64,000 bases of DNA from Hibiscus mutabilis (taxonomy: Eukaryota > Streptophyta > Magnoliopsida > Malvales > Malvaceae): contig CM033723.1 in assembly GCA_019671005.1 (NCBI GenBank), forward strand, positions 14,337,254-14,401,253, given 5' to 3'. Both the position numbers and the translations under genes were made by a program. Position 1 is the stretch's first letter; each line of letters starts with the position of its first letter. Below, one piece after another: positions 33,453-46,789 of this stretch. The notes under the pieces are model-generated. The model saw only the letters and a program-made list of their open reading frames with translations, made no database searches and had not been told where the DNA came from.

Positions 33453-36400
33453 TGTAACACCACCTTCCCATATTCATTTCCAAACACGAGTTAGTAATGT
33501 AATAAAACATTGTTGATGGCATTTCTAATTCTTAAATCTTTTAAATTGGCGGTCTGTATTACTTTCAAGGATTTGTTTCTACAGAAAAGCCTAAACATAG
33601 AAATTTAACTCGCTTTACACCAATAAAAAAACTAGATTCGAATAAGATTCTAACAGTATCTTCCACAAAAATTAAATAAACAAAAAAATCATCATTTAAC
33701 TCTATTTGTGGAAATTATGGCGATTTTTCAAACACACTGCCTAATGCGGAATTTCAAGACTATTTTCAAATGTTTCAATAATAAGCTTACTAAACTACTT
33801 ATAATCCTTTCCAATTCACCCATTACCCTTACTAATTCATGTTTCAACCATAAACATCACCAGCCACAGAGTTATTAAAGTTGAATTACACAAAATAAAA
33901 GAGTTTAACTTTATACATGCCACTAATCAAAATACTATGTAGGATGCCAACATAATACTATGATAACCTGTAGTATGTGCTCGTCCAAAAGATAATCCCG
34001 AGCTACTGCTGCTTACCACCAGACTGTATTAACCTATGTGCGCAAAAGCAAAACACACGCTAAGTATAACTTAGTAAGGCATTATAGGTCATCATAAAAC
34101 GAATAATTAAATAGATGAAAACATGGTTAAGTAATCTTATACCAAAACTTTCTTATACTTTAAAAACCTTCAAATACAACATTTATAAGGATAGGTTAGC
34201 TTCATATAACTTGTCTTTATCATTGGCCCAAGATTTATATAAGAGAAACTTAAGTATACGAGATCGGTACTCCCAGAGTACTACCCATTTCTTATAAAGC
34301 GAAAGGCAACTTTACATTAATATGAGCTCAATGTGCTCCACGAGCACTAGTCACCGTAGTGACGGTAGTCCCTGACTACTAGATCCAAAGATCAGTATGT
34401 AGCTACACGCAGTCCTAGACTGATAGACCTCTAATGGCATGCCACTATACCGTAACTCTCTATAATATACTTGGGCAATAATCATCATCATTAAACTTAT
34501 AAAATATCATTCTGTAAATAATATGTGTATTGTCATCAATATAACAATAACTTTGCCGTAAACAAAGCATAATAGGGTAATTCATACCCACTTTCACGTA
34601 CTAACCTTTATCCTTTGCTGGTAAATCATCATATAGCTCATATAAAACTATGTTATCATTTCAATAAAATCAATAAATAGACTTCATAAAAATTCAAATA
34701 AAAGTGCATTCAAAAACATATAAATGTACTCGCCTTATATGCCTCACTAATTACTTGTACCAAAATATATGTATTTACTCCAGAACTTTATCCTTATCTC
34801 TCGATTTGCTTCGATTTCGTGCTTGTTCGTCTGCTTGTAATCATCAATCCCATAACACATACAATTAATGTACATGTTAGATTTACAATTTCATTAAGTA
34901 CATTATAAATAGAAAATTCATAAATTTCCTTTAATGCAATAATGATATATAATTAATTCCTGCAATTCAATTTAGGCCACCCTCAAAACAATAATTTCCA
35001 AGGTAATCCTTTATTTTCTCATTCTTGCCAAAATGATCATTTTTCTTCATTTCAAGCTAATTTGATCACATTTTCAACAGTTACTTTTCAATCCCACCTT
35101 AATCAAAATTTTCACAACCATCCCTCTAATTTCCTCAAAATACCAAAAAGGTCCTCAAACTTTTCAAAATTTTTATTTTGGCCCAAAATACTAAAATAAG
35201 CTTTTGACATCACAGTTCCATCATTCTTATAACCAAAATAATTTTTTACAATTTAGTCCCAAATTTTCTTCAAATTTTTGAATTGGTCCCCAAAGGGAAT
35301 TTGACCTTTAAACATCAAAATTGAACTTCCATCATCAATATAAGACTTCGAACATCAAAACCTAACCATTTTCATCCTTAATTTTCAAAACCCTAACAAA
35401 TCCCTAAATTCAAGATTAGGATGTATAACTTCCAACATGAAATTAACTTAATTTCAAGCTTATTCTCCTCACAGTTAAGCTTAATTCATCATCTATTACT
35501 TAAATTCAATCATAATTCCATGAAACCCTAATTTCTCTCCCTTCAAACCCTAATCCTATACTCCATGTTTTCATGAAATTTTACTAACAAAAAGTAGAGA
35601 ATGAGGAGTAGATCACTTTACCTCAAAGAACCTTGCTTAAATTCTTGATCGAAAGCCTTGAATTTTTAACTAGAAAATTTTCTTTATTTTTCCCTATATT
35701 TTTTCTCCAAGTTTCGAAATTGGGAGGAAGAGGATGAACTTTTTGTTCATCAATTTGACTTATATTCTAATATAGAATAATAATTTGCCACTTGTTACTT
35801 AAAAATAATTTTTTTATTCATTTTTCACCTTTTCCAAATTTGCCCCCTTAACTAAATAAAAATTACAACTAGTTCAAAATTATGCCATTCCACTACATTT
35901 GAACTAACTTAGCTCCAATCCAACCAGCTATCATCATTAAATAATCATAAAATATCATTTATGATTTTTGTTCGATCCAATTTCTCGATTTTCACCTTTT
36001 ACGATTTTTCCTCTATCGAACAATCAATTCAGATTCGAGAATCTCATATTTCTCTAATTCCATGAATAAATACTTATTTTCATATGAAATCCTTCATTTA
36101 ATAAAGTCAACCTTAGAAATTTGACTCGATCCAAAAATACCACTAATTACCCGAAATCTCCATCGGTAACATCTTCCTTGAAAATCCTTTAAGCATTTAT
36201 AAGAATCTTTCTTACTTCTTCTAAGTCCTTTTTACTGATCAAAATACTAATATTGACATTTCCCAGAAGATCACCCAAAACTTTTCTCTAATCTTAGCAC
36301 GTTTAACAATTTTATTCGATCAAAATTTAATATTTTCTACTGTATTCCAACCTCCAAAAATGCTACCAAAATCCTTATTCTGATCGAATTTGTCCTTATA

Positions 36401-36517
36401 TTGAATAAAAATCATCTTTGAGAAAATTTACACTTAGGTCCCTAAACTTTTCCAAAGTTTATACTTTAGCCCCCAAACTTTCAAAATTTACATTTTGGTC
36501 AAAATTAGGATATTACA
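33453..36517 (-). repeat. Solo LTR of family C in RT of element B
   Basis: 3065 bp, from TGTAACACCACC to GGATATTACA, flanked by ATCCA (33448-33452) and TTCCA (36518-36522), a target duplication with one change. RT sequence of element B stands on both sides, with no C interior or PBS. Its right flank is the same as that of the complete C LTR at 49282-52333, so the same insertion is seen twice. Confidence 0.85.
36258..36308 (-). promoter_or_regulatory. 5S-rRNA-promoter-like block in solo LTR C
   Basis: The minus strand reads GTTAAACGTGCTAAG, then AGAGAAAAGT, then GGGTGATCTTCTGGGAA. These match the A box, intermediate part and C box of 5S rRNA, with about three bases less between the boxes. It starts 210 bases from the LTR start. 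Confidence 0.55.
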
Positions 36518-37660
36518 TTCCATTCAACTATAGTTGGTAATTTCTTGGGATTTACTCTTATCTCTTCTTCCAAAACCACATGACCAAGAAAAGCAACTTC
36601 CGGCAACCAAGATTTACACTTTTACAGCTTAGCATAAAACTTCTTTTGCCGAAGAGTCTAAAGAACAATACGAAGATAGGCATCATGTTATTCCTTTGTC
36701 TTCGAATTGAATATCTTTTCCTTTCAAGTCTGCATAAGACTTCTGTTGATCATCAATCTTTTTAAGATTATCTTGTATAATCTTTACCTTTTCTTCCATT
36801 TCTGGTAATAGATCTAACTTAATTAATTTACGATCTTCAACTCATACCAATTTAATAGTGATTTACACTTTCGACCATAGAGAGCTTCTTAGGGTGCCAT
36901 ATGTATACTTTCTTGATAACTATTATTATAAGAAATCTCTACTAATGGCATATATCTTTTCCATGATCATGAATTCAATTATACAAGCTCATAACATATC
37001 CTCAAGAAATCTTTCACAGACCTTCGATCATAACCAATAAGTCTAAAGAAACCGCAAACCTCTGTAATATTTTTGGGAATTTTCCTACTCCACAATAGAC
37101 TGTATATTTTTAGGATCGTCTCGGATCCCTACAGCTGAAGTAATATGACCTAAGAAAGCCACTTTTAATAACCAAAACTCACATCAAGTCTTTCTGGTTC
37201 AGGTTAATTGATAATCTTGATAAAAAATATATCATTTCCTTTTTCTTATTTCCTTTTATAAATAATCACTACATGGTCATAAAGAACTATCTTCCTTCTT
37301 TACGAATAATTTTGGAGCTTCTCACAATAACACATTGGATTGATTATAACTCTAGTCTAACAATTCTTACAGCTGAACTTTCAGCTCTTTTAATTCCTTC
37401 TAGGAAATTTTCCAGGTCACTTCTATTGTAAGTACTACTCTGTGGCATTAGTCAACCCAAATACAAACATGTTCCCTTAGTAACTATATTACTTCTTCTG
37501 ACTTTTCAATTTTCATATCTTTCAGACCTTCCAATATGATTTTTATCATCCATTAACTTCAGATAAGTAGTCATCAATTCACCTTTACTATAAAATTTAG
37601 GGCACTCAGAAACTTAAACTTTTAACAATCAATGCCCTAACAAATACGGATACTGGAGGT
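36518..37660 (-). pseudogene. Scrambled pol remnants of element B (RT, integrase, RT)
   Basis: Reading the minus strand from 37660: an RT N-terminal part (about 37450-37290, with finger-region residues and KLQNYS-like remnants), then an RT thumb part (about 37190-37020, KNITEVCGF), then an integrase C-terminal part (about 37000-36705: YMPLVEISYNNSYQES, MAPYEALYGRKCKS, QQKSYADLKGKDIQFE). A second RT thumb part follows (36700-36523: CKSWLPEVAFLGHVV, PTIVEWN), leading to LTR C. In an intact element RT precedes integrase once. The order RT-integrase-RT means at least two deleted copies were joined. Many stops and frame changes. Confidence 0.72.
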
Positions 37661-38316
37661 TAAACCCTCTCGTGTATTTTTTCTAATATCTAAAATAGTA
37701 TTCCCTGCTCTTATGCTTGAGCTCCCTACTGCACAAGTAGCTCAGCCAAATCAAAAGTCAAGAACAGTACATACTTTACTTCATTTATACTACTACGGTC
37801 TCTTTCTGACCCCCAAGCATTTATATATCTCAAGTAAAGATACTTGTTCTTTTTCTTACTTCTTCATATTCGAATATCTTAATTTATCAAAGATATTCTT
37901 AACATAATTTAATCATAACTTTACAGTCCTTCGAATGTATTTTACCTTGAAATGTGAGCCCTTACTATCTAAATTTCTTTGTAACTTATGATGTTATAAA
38001 CATAAGTGCATATATAGATGTTAAGGACTAACATCTTATAATTACTGCATCAGCTCCTTACAATGCAGATAACTCAACCCAAACTGAAGTTGATTACAAT
38101 ACTTATTTCACTTCATTGTACTCGTTGTGGGTCCTTTATTGACGAAATTCGGTAGTGTCTTACTTTCCTTACTATAATCTTATTCTATCATATACTAATG
38201 AGGAGCAGCTTCAAGTCATACAATCAACACATCAGTAACATGACATTCTAGGGGCATGTATTTATTGACAACTTATAACAAACTTGGTTTAGAATCCAGA
38301 ACCGACTAAACTTGTA
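37661..38316 (-). other. Leader and unrecognised interior of element B
   Basis: Between the PBS and the first RT remnant no gag zinc knuckle or capsid motif can be seen, although gag should be here. The second copy (about 53060-53751) is closely similar. The plus-strand open frame at 37713-37907, repeated at 53127-53348, is antisense to this region and is a by-product of the duplication. Gag appears to be deleted. Confidence 0.5.
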
Positions 38317-38328
38317 GCTCTGATACCA
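38317..38328 (-). other. Primer-binding site of element B, initiator-Met tRNA
   Basis: The minus strand reads TGGTATCAGAGC, the standard plant tRNA-iMet PBS, 5 bases (TTTAG) from the LTR at 38334. A second copy with one change is at 53752-53763. Confidence 0.88.
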
Positions 38329-38333
38329 CTAAA

Positions 38334-41300
38334 TGTAACACCCTTAACGTATACTAGTAGTACGAATACACATTAAAGATGTCACAATATTATTTAACAG
38401 AGTTCTAGACTTGTAAACAATTTTTTTAAAAAACATCTGACATAAAACTAATTTATAAAATAACCATTTCTCGAGTTTCGAGGTATTCATAGCCTATTTT
38501 CATATTGCTAGTTTTGACCCTGAATTGGTTTATAAAACATGTTAGTCAGCTATTAAAATAAGTATGTAACTCAGGGTGAAAACTAGGTACACTGCCTAGG
38601 CCCTTTCTTGAATTTAAAATCGTTAAATGTTACCCGATTAAATACCATCACGGTAATTCTTTAACCATACGAATAATTCATATTTATTTGACTATTAATC
38701 AAACTTATACCTTTAAAACAACTAACGAATAAATTGATACATGTCCACTAGAGAATATCATAAATTAGAATGTCTTACTAATGTTTGGCAGATTGCAACT
38801 TGATCAACATGCTTGACTCCTCTTTCGGTAAGTTTCCAATAACCTACCTGTGAAATAACACACGTTAAGTATTCACTTAGTGAGGCAAAACATATAAGGT
38901 TATCAAATAACTGACATGAACATAATTCAAGGCTTATTTTTATATCTAGCTTATCTAAGTATAACTGATAAATTACTTGTATTAAGTTCATCATGTTTAC
39001 TTGACATACTTCAACATGCTTCTCATAGCATAATATAACTAGTTTCTATGGCATTTCATGGCAAACTTTATCATAATTCTAATTCTTTGCCTAACATAAC
39101 AAACAAAGAAATACAAATATTACTGAGCTTAACATAATCGAGAAAATACTGATCTTACGAAAAATACACAGATATACAGAGAGTACGGACAACCTATTAT
39201 TTTTCGTACTTAGTGCCAAAACTTTGCAGAAAACTTAATACATAACAGAATTTGCCAAGCTCACTAGCTCGATTACCTGTACTTTTATTAATCTTTTAAA
39301 TTTGCCCAAAGTATACTTTATGAGACCTTAGGTACGCGAGTCACATGAATAAGACATCAGAGTGTCTAACGTGAACATGTAAATGAGTACGTACTCGGGG
39401 ACGCTCTTTGCTCCTCATTAAAGCACCTAGTTAGTGCCATTAGCACTATGGGCTTGGATCCCCAGGGTGCACACCAAGGGCTTAGGTCCCCAAGGTGTAT
39501 GGATACCATCGTAGTCACAAAAACATGAAATCATATCATAACTTGAGTGATACAGCTGCTAAGATTCTATGACATACCGACTATACCAAGGACTCCTACT
39601 TTGTAATACTTGGGCATACAAATATATGTATATCATGATCAGATGTCATCAATAAATCATAATGGCAGTTCATAACCCAGATAGTATCAGGTATACTATA
39701 ACAAAGATATCTATCAGAGCATTGACAATGTATTATACATATTACTTGCTCTTACCATACTCAAATAACACATCAGTTATAGTGATTATCATAACATTTC
39801 ACAGATAAGTTCTTATACTTGAAACAATATGTTATTCAAGCCATATTAGCTTATTTATTAAGAATACTTTTCCAGTCAGTGATCATGTATCAAACACATC
39901 ACTTATTCTTATTTTTTTAACATAATATATCATAAATAATTCTTTAGTCATATGTTAGGAACATTGTCCCCACATTGCTCGCCATATTACTTACCACATT
40001 TAAATAGTATAACATAACTTCAACATATATCATATCATGCATTCATAAATAAGGTTGGCTTATCGCAAGCCTCCCTTTATCACATGCATTATTAAGTAAT
40101 AATTAAAGCACTCACCTTGGACACTTAACACAATGTCTCACTAAGTCCTAGTTCGATCCTTTCTTTCATAGTACCTCGAACCTTCTTTAATTCGGACTTC
40201 ACTTCATTAATCACATGATGTCTAATATAATCATTTGAATATAAAATTTCTAAACATTTTCCTTTCTTCCTTGTACTGTTCAAAACTCATTATGGTTTTT
40301 AGTGACCAATTTGAACTTCCATTACCTCTTCCGAGCTTGCTAACTAACATTTAAATACAAAATGTTTCAAATTCCATTTTCTGACAACTTGCGCTACCTT
40401 CAAAGATTTAGTTATACATAGCAGAATACATATTGGATCTTAATTTCCTTTATATTGGAGAAATTAGATTTGATAGCGGTTCTAACGGTATACGACACAT
40501 AAATTAATAAAATCTAAAATATATATATAAACAATCCTTACATTCACGTCGCAGAGCTGTTCAGGCAGCAACTGCTCTGTAATTTCTCTAACCTTTATTC
40601 GACTAAAAATTCATATCTTTTAACTCGAAACTCAAAATCAGTTTTCCGTTTCTTGGAAAAGAAACTAAACTAACAAATCATTACAAAGTTATAAAATTCA
40701 TCATCTAACTATATTAATTTTGGCGAATTTTAAAACTTACTGCCATAATTCAAATTCCAACATAACTTTCCATGAATAACTTCTAATTTACACCAACTTC
40801 TCCTTATTTCTCTACTTGTCAATTTAGTCCCATCACTTTACTTCATATGGCTAGAATACGGCTTGTATTCATATGTTCTCTTTACATCCTTCATTAAAAT
40901 AAGCTTAAACCTTTAATTCTCTAATTTCTCTTGATTTGTCAAAATGGTCACCAAATTTCCAATATAAGGATTCAAGCTTCTTAACTTTGCAAATTAGTCC
41001 TCAAATCAACATTACTACCTTAATTCCATCATTTTAACTAAAAAATCAAATTTACTCCTTCTACATATCCTATTTGCCGAATAGACCATTCAAGTTTGAC
41101 AAATTGTCAAAATGGTCACTAATGCAATTAATCATCGGTTTAGCATTCTAACTTCATCTTCATGTCTATAACATCATTAATAATATAGATACACATCAAA
41201 TTCATAAAAATCAGATCTGGTGGATTTGCTTTCAAACAACAAATCAAGCTTACTAGATCATTAATCCAACATCACAAACCCAAAGTTAGACTTGAATCCA

Positions 41301-42275
41301 TAAACCCTAATCTTCTCTATACAAACCAAAATATGTAGGGTTTAAATCCCAACTCAATAACATGATTCTAACATCATACAAGCATGATTCTAACTTAAAA
41401 TCAACCATGGATTCATAAAATCATAAAAGCCCCAATTTGTTCATAAACCCTAATTTCTTCCTCATATCAAATCTCATCAACCAAGAAAGTATTCTATGAA
41501 TTATTTACATCAAAAGATAGAGCCCAAAGAGTAGAACAATTTTGTAGTTCGAAAGATTACCTGAAAACCGAGATTCGGGGCTTAAATCAAGCTTGTAAAA
41601 TTTTTCTCTTCTTTTTCTCTTCACCACGGTTTTGGAGGGTATTTGGCTGATAATTCCTTCATATCTCATGTATTTAAGACACTTGTATTATGAAAAAATG
41701 AATTTTTAATTCAATAAATTCTACTTTCCAAAAATGCCCTCCAAATAGATCTATATTTCTAATTTGCCATTTTGTAACATTCCAACTAGACTTGGTTGGA
41801 TTCTAATCAGCCACCATTCATCAATAAAAGAAATCTCAAAATTCCTTCCATGTCCCTTTTGGGAGAAATGACCAAAATACCCTTTACCTATCAACTTATT
41901 CACAAAATTGCCATTATATGACCTTTCAATCGATTTAAATTTTTCTCGATCTTTTCAGCATCCAAATATTCATAAAATGATATTTTATGACTCTTCTAAG
42001 GTCCATGGAACTATCTCTGAAATTTTAGCTTGATCCGATTATTAGAATATTTTTCCGAACTTTATCGTTTTATAGCCATTAATGCAAACTCTGTACGAAA
42101 AAATCAGGTAACACAGAAATGCCATTCTTGGGGGTAAACTATTCAATTAAGGGGTTAAAATACATAACTATTGAAAATTACACTTTGATCCCTAAACTTT
42201 TCCAAAGTTTATACTTTAGCCACAAAACTTTCAAATTTTACATTTTGGTCACTAGCCAAAAATTGGGATATTACA
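38334..42275 (-). repeat. 5' LTR of element B
   Basis: 3942 bp, from TGTAACACCC to GGATATTACA, with the PBS at its left edge and the target duplication CTTTA (42276-42280) at its right. It is the only uninterrupted copy of this LTR in the window, and serves as the reference for the split 3' LTR and for B'. It holds short inverted words such as GTGCCATTAGCAC, but no 5S-like block. Confidence 0.88.
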
Positions 42276-44335
42276 CTTTACAATAGTACTTGGGCAAAAT
42301 CAACAATATAATCAGCATTCAATGTTCAAAGCATCAATATAAATCATATAAGTTGATATTAGGTAGTTCATACCAATATCTAAAATCTGATTTATCTTAC
42401 ATAAATCATTATGCCATATCAATGTATCACATATTCCATTTAATATTTCATGTCATTTGCATAACTTTAATCAACATACTTTTTCATTAATATCAAGGTC
42501 GACTTATTGCAAGTCTTCCTCATATCACATATATAAAATAGGTAAAAATGCACTCACCTTGGCCATTTAACACAATGCCTCACTAAGTCCTAGTTCGATC
42601 ATTTCTTTCATAGTACCTCGAACCCTCTTTGATTCGGACTTGACTTCATTAATCACATGAATACAATAAAAAATTGTTAGATTCAAATCTAACAATACCT
42701 TAAACATGTTGTCTAATTTAATCATTCGAATATAAAATTTTCAAATATTATTCCTTTCTTCTTTGTACTGTTCAAAAACTCATTATGGTCCTTAGTGACC
42801 AATTTGAACCTCCAATAATTCTTTCGAGCTTGCTAACTAACATTTAAATACAAAATGTTTCAAATTCCATTTTCTGATAGCTTGCGCTACCTTCAAAGGT
42901 TTACTTATACAGGGCAAAATACACATTGGATCTTAATTTCCTTTATAATGGAGAAACTAGATTCGATAACGGTTCTAACGGTATAAACCACATAAATTAA
43001 TAAAATCTACAAAAATTATGAAAATTCTTTACATTCACATCACAGAGTTGTCCAAGCAGAAACTGCTTTATAATTTTTCTGACCTTCATTCAATTAAAAT
43101 TTATCTCTTTTAACTCGGAACTTGAAATCGGTTTCCGTTTGTTGGAAACGAAACTAGACTAACAAATCTTTACAACGGTATAAAATTCGTCATCTAACTA
43201 TATTTTTAGAATTTTGGCGAATTTTAAAACTTATTGCCATAATTCAAATTCCAACATAACTTTCCATGAATAACTTCTAATTTACACCAACTTCTCCTTA
43301 TTTCTCTACTTGTCAATTTAGTCCCATCACTTTACTTCAAATGGATAGAATAAATCTTGTATTCATATGTTCTCTTTACATCCATCATTAAAATAAGCTT
43401 AGACCTTTACTCCTCTAATTTCTCTTGATTTGTCAAAATGGTCACCAAATATCTAATATAAGGATTCAAGCTTCTTAACTTTTCAAATTAGTCATCAAAT
43501 CAACATTACTACCTTAATTCCATCATTTTAACTAAAAAATCAAATTTACTCCTTCTACATATCCTATTTGTCGAATACACCATTCAAGTTTGACAAATTG
43601 TCAAAATGGTCACTAATGCGATTAATCATCGGTTTAGCATTCTAACTTCATCTTCATGTCTATAACATCATTAATAATATAGATACACATAAAATTCATA
43701 AAATTCAGATTTGGTCCCTTAATTGTAATGCTTGCCGAAATAGTCCCTATGTATTTAACTTAGGGTTTAACTTCCAAACAACAAATCAAGCTTACTAGAT
43801 CATTAATCCAACATCACAAACCCAAAGTTAGACTTGAATCCATAAACCCTAATTTTCTCTATACAAACCCAAATATGTAGGGTTTAAATCCCAACTCAAT
43901 AACATGATTCTAACATCATACAAGCATGATTCTAACTTAAAATCAACCATGGATTCATAAAATCATAAAAGCCCCAATTTGTTCATAAACCCTAATTTCT
44001 TTCTCATATCAAATATCATCAACCAAGAAAGTATTCTATGAATTATTTACATCAAAAGATAGAGCTCGAAGAGTATAACAACTTTGTAGCTTGAAAGATT
44101 ATCTGAAAACTGAGATTCGGGGCTTAAATCAAGCTTGTAAAGTTTTTCTCTTCTTTTTCTCTTCACCAACGTTTTGGAGAGTATTTTTGCTGATAATTCC
44201 TTCATATTTCATATATTTAAGACACTTGTATCATTAAAAATGAATTTTTAATTCAATAAATTATACTTTCTAAAAATACCCTCCAACTAGATTTATATTT
44301 CTAATTTGCCATTTTGTAACATTCCAACTGGACTT
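42276..44335 (-). repeat. Older family-B LTR (B'), right half, cut short
   Basis: It resumes the LTR interrupted at 7152 (CTTTACAATAGTACTTGGGC matches CTTTGTAATACTTGGGC at 39600) and follows the B LTR to AACATTCCAACTGGACTTA. At 44335/44336 it switches to the middle of a C LTR. The last 430 or so bases of the B LTR, with its end, are lost. Confidence 0.78.
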
Positions 44336-46748
44336 AGATGAAAACATGGTTAAGTAATCTTATACCAAAACTTTCTTATACCTTAAAAACCTTCAAATAC
44401 AACATTTATAAGGATAGGTTAGCTTCATATAACTTGTCTTTATCATTGGCCCAAGATTTATATAAGAGAAACTTAAGTATGCGAGATCGGTACTCCCAGT
44501 GTACTAGCCATTTCTTATAAAGAGAAAGGAAACTTTACATTAATATGAGCTCAATGTGCTCCCCGAGCTCTTGTCACCGTAGTGACGGTAGTCCCTGACT
44601 ACTAGATCCGAAGATCAGTGTGTAGCTACATGCAGTCCCAGAATGCTATACCTATAATGGCATGCCACTATGCTGTATCTCTCTATAATATACTTGGGCA
44701 ATAATCATCATCATTAAACTTATAAAATATCATTATATAAATAATATGCGTATTGTCATCAATATAACAATAACTTTGTCGTAAACAAAGAAAAATAGGG
44801 CAATTCATACCCCCTCTCACGTACTAACCTTTATCCTTTGCTTGTAAATCATCATATAGCTCATATAAAACCATGTTATCATTTCAATAAAATCAATAAA
44901 CAGACTTCATAAAAATTCAAATAAAAGTGCATTCAAAAACATATAAATGTACTCACCTTATATGCCTCACTAATTACTTGTACCAAAATATACGTATTTA
45001 CTCCGGAACTTTATCCTTATCTCTCGATTTGCTTCGATTTCGTGCTTGTTCGTCTGCTTGTAATCATCAATCCCATAACACATACAATTCATGTACATGT
45101 TAGATTTACAATTTCACTAAGGATGTTATAAATAGAAAATTCATAAATTTCCTTTAATGCACTAATGATATATAATTACTTCATGCAATTCAATTTAGGC
45201 CACCCTCAAAACAATAATTTCCAAGGTAATCCTTTATTTTCTCATTCTTGCCAAAATGATCCTTTTTCTTCATTTCAAGCTAATTTGATCACATTTTCAA
45301 CAATTACTTTTCAATCCCACCTTAATTCAAAATTTTCACAATCACCCCTCTAATTTCCTCAAAATACTAAATAAATCCTTAAACTTTTCAAAATTTTCAT
45401 TTTGGCCCAAAATACTAAAATAAGCTTCTGACATCACAGTTCCGTCATTCTCATAACCAAAATAATTTTTTACAATTTAGTCCCAAATTTTCTTCAAATT
45501 TTTGAATTAGTCCCTAAAGGGAATTTGACCTTCAAACATCAAAATTGAACTTCCATCATCAATATAAGACTTCGAACATCAAAATCTAACCATTTTCATC
45601 CTTACTTTTCAAAACCCTAACAAATCCCTAAATTCAAGATTAGGGTTTATAACTTCCAACATGAAATTAACTTAATTTCAAGCTTGTTGTCCTCACAATT
45701 AAGCTTAATTCATCATCTACTACTTAAATTCAATCATAATTCCATGAAACCCTAATTTTTCTCTCTTCAAACCCTAATCCAATACTCCATGATTTCATGA
45801 AATTTTACTATCAAAATGTAGAGAATGAAGAGTAGATCACTTTACCTCAAAGAACCTTGCTTAAATTCTTGATCGAAAGCCTTGAATTTTGAACTAGAAA
45901 ATTTTCTTTTTTCCCTATATTTTTTCTCCAAGTTTCGAAATTGGGAGGAAGAGGATGAACTCTTTGTTCATCAATTTGACTTATATTCTAATATAGAATA
46001 ATAATTTCCCACTTGTTACTTAAAAATGAATTTTTTATTCATTTTTCACCTTTTCCAAATTTGCCCCCTTAACTAAATAAAAATTACAACTAGTTCAAAA
46101 TTATGCCATTCCACTACATTTGAACTAACTTAGCTCCAATCCAACCAGCTATCATCATTAAATAATCATAAAATATCATTTATGATTTTTGTTCAATCCA
46201 ATTTCTCGATTTTCACCTTCTACGATTTTTTCTCTATCGAACATCAATTCAGATTCGAGAATCTCATATTTCTCTAATTGAATGAATAAATACTTATTTT
46301 CATATGAAATCCTTCATTTAATAAAGTCAAAACTTAGAAATTTGACTCGATCCAAAAATACCACTAATTACCCAAAATCTCTATCGGGTAACATCTTTCT
46401 TGAAATCTTTCATTAAGCATTTATACGAATCTTTCTACTTCTTCTAAGTCCTTTTTACTGATCAAAATACTGATATGTGACACTTCCCAGAAGGTCACCC
46501 AGAACTTTTCTATAATCTTAACACGCTTAACAATTTTATTAGATAAAAATTCAATATTTTCTGTTGTATTCCAACCTCCAAAACTTCTACCAAAATCCTT
46601 ATTCTGATCTAATTTATCCTTATACTAAATAAAAATTATCTTTGGGAAAATTTACACTTAGGTCCCTAAACTTTCCAAAGTTTATACTTTAGCCTCCAAA
46701 CTTTCAAAATTTACATTTTGGTCACTAGTCAAAAATTGGGATATTACA
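44336..46748 (-). repeat. 3' LTR of the C element, outer part missing
   Basis: Matches 34115-36517 and 49938-52333 (AGATGAAAACATGGTTAAG onward) and ends GGATATTACA beside the PPT. About 660 bases of the LTR's 3' end are missing, replaced by LTR B' at 44335. Confidence 0.82.
46482..46532 (-). promoter_or_regulatory. 5S-rRNA-promoter-like block in 3' LTR of C
   Basis: The minus strand reads GTTAAGCGTGTTAAG, a spacer of about 16 bases, and GGGTGACCTTCTGGGAAGTG. The C-box part is nearly the same as in 5S rRNA. It starts 217 bases from the LTR start. Confidence 0.6.
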
Positions 46749-46766
46749 ATTCCTCCCTCTTTAAAG
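46749..46766 (-). other. Polypurine tract of the C element
   Basis: The minus strand reads CTTTAAAGAGGGAGGAAT before the LTR start TGTAATATCCC. It is a variant of the A and B family PPT. Confidence 0.78.
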
Positions 46767-46789
46767 AAAATCCATCCTCAAATTTTCAA

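Larger units (their letters stand above)
7153..42275 (-). mobile_element. Family-B Gypsy element (Tekay/Del-like), complete ends, nested insertions inside
   Basis: On the minus strand the order is 5' LTR (42275 to 38334), PBS (38328-38317), pol remnants, PPT (31263-31247), and 3' LTR (31246 to 7153). The outer flanks are CTTCA (7148-7152) and CTTTA (42276-42280), a 5-bp target duplication with one change, and both sides continue as one older B LTR. Three later insertions sit inside: the A array at 8801-28955, a solo LTR C at 33453-36517, and a TIR transposon at 31661-32216. Without them the element is about 11.3 kb. Its interior of about 3.4 kb is too short for a full gag-pol, and pol segments are out of order. 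It is non-functional. Confidence 0.85.

Noticed and set aside
37713..37907. Plus-strand frame repeated at 53127-53348
   Set aside because: It is antisense to the B-element interior, which was duplicated as a block; no domain or signal supports it.
38317..38328. tRNA gene near GCTCTGATACCA
   Set aside because: It is the reverse of a primer-binding site next to an LTR; no cloverleaf can be drawn around it.
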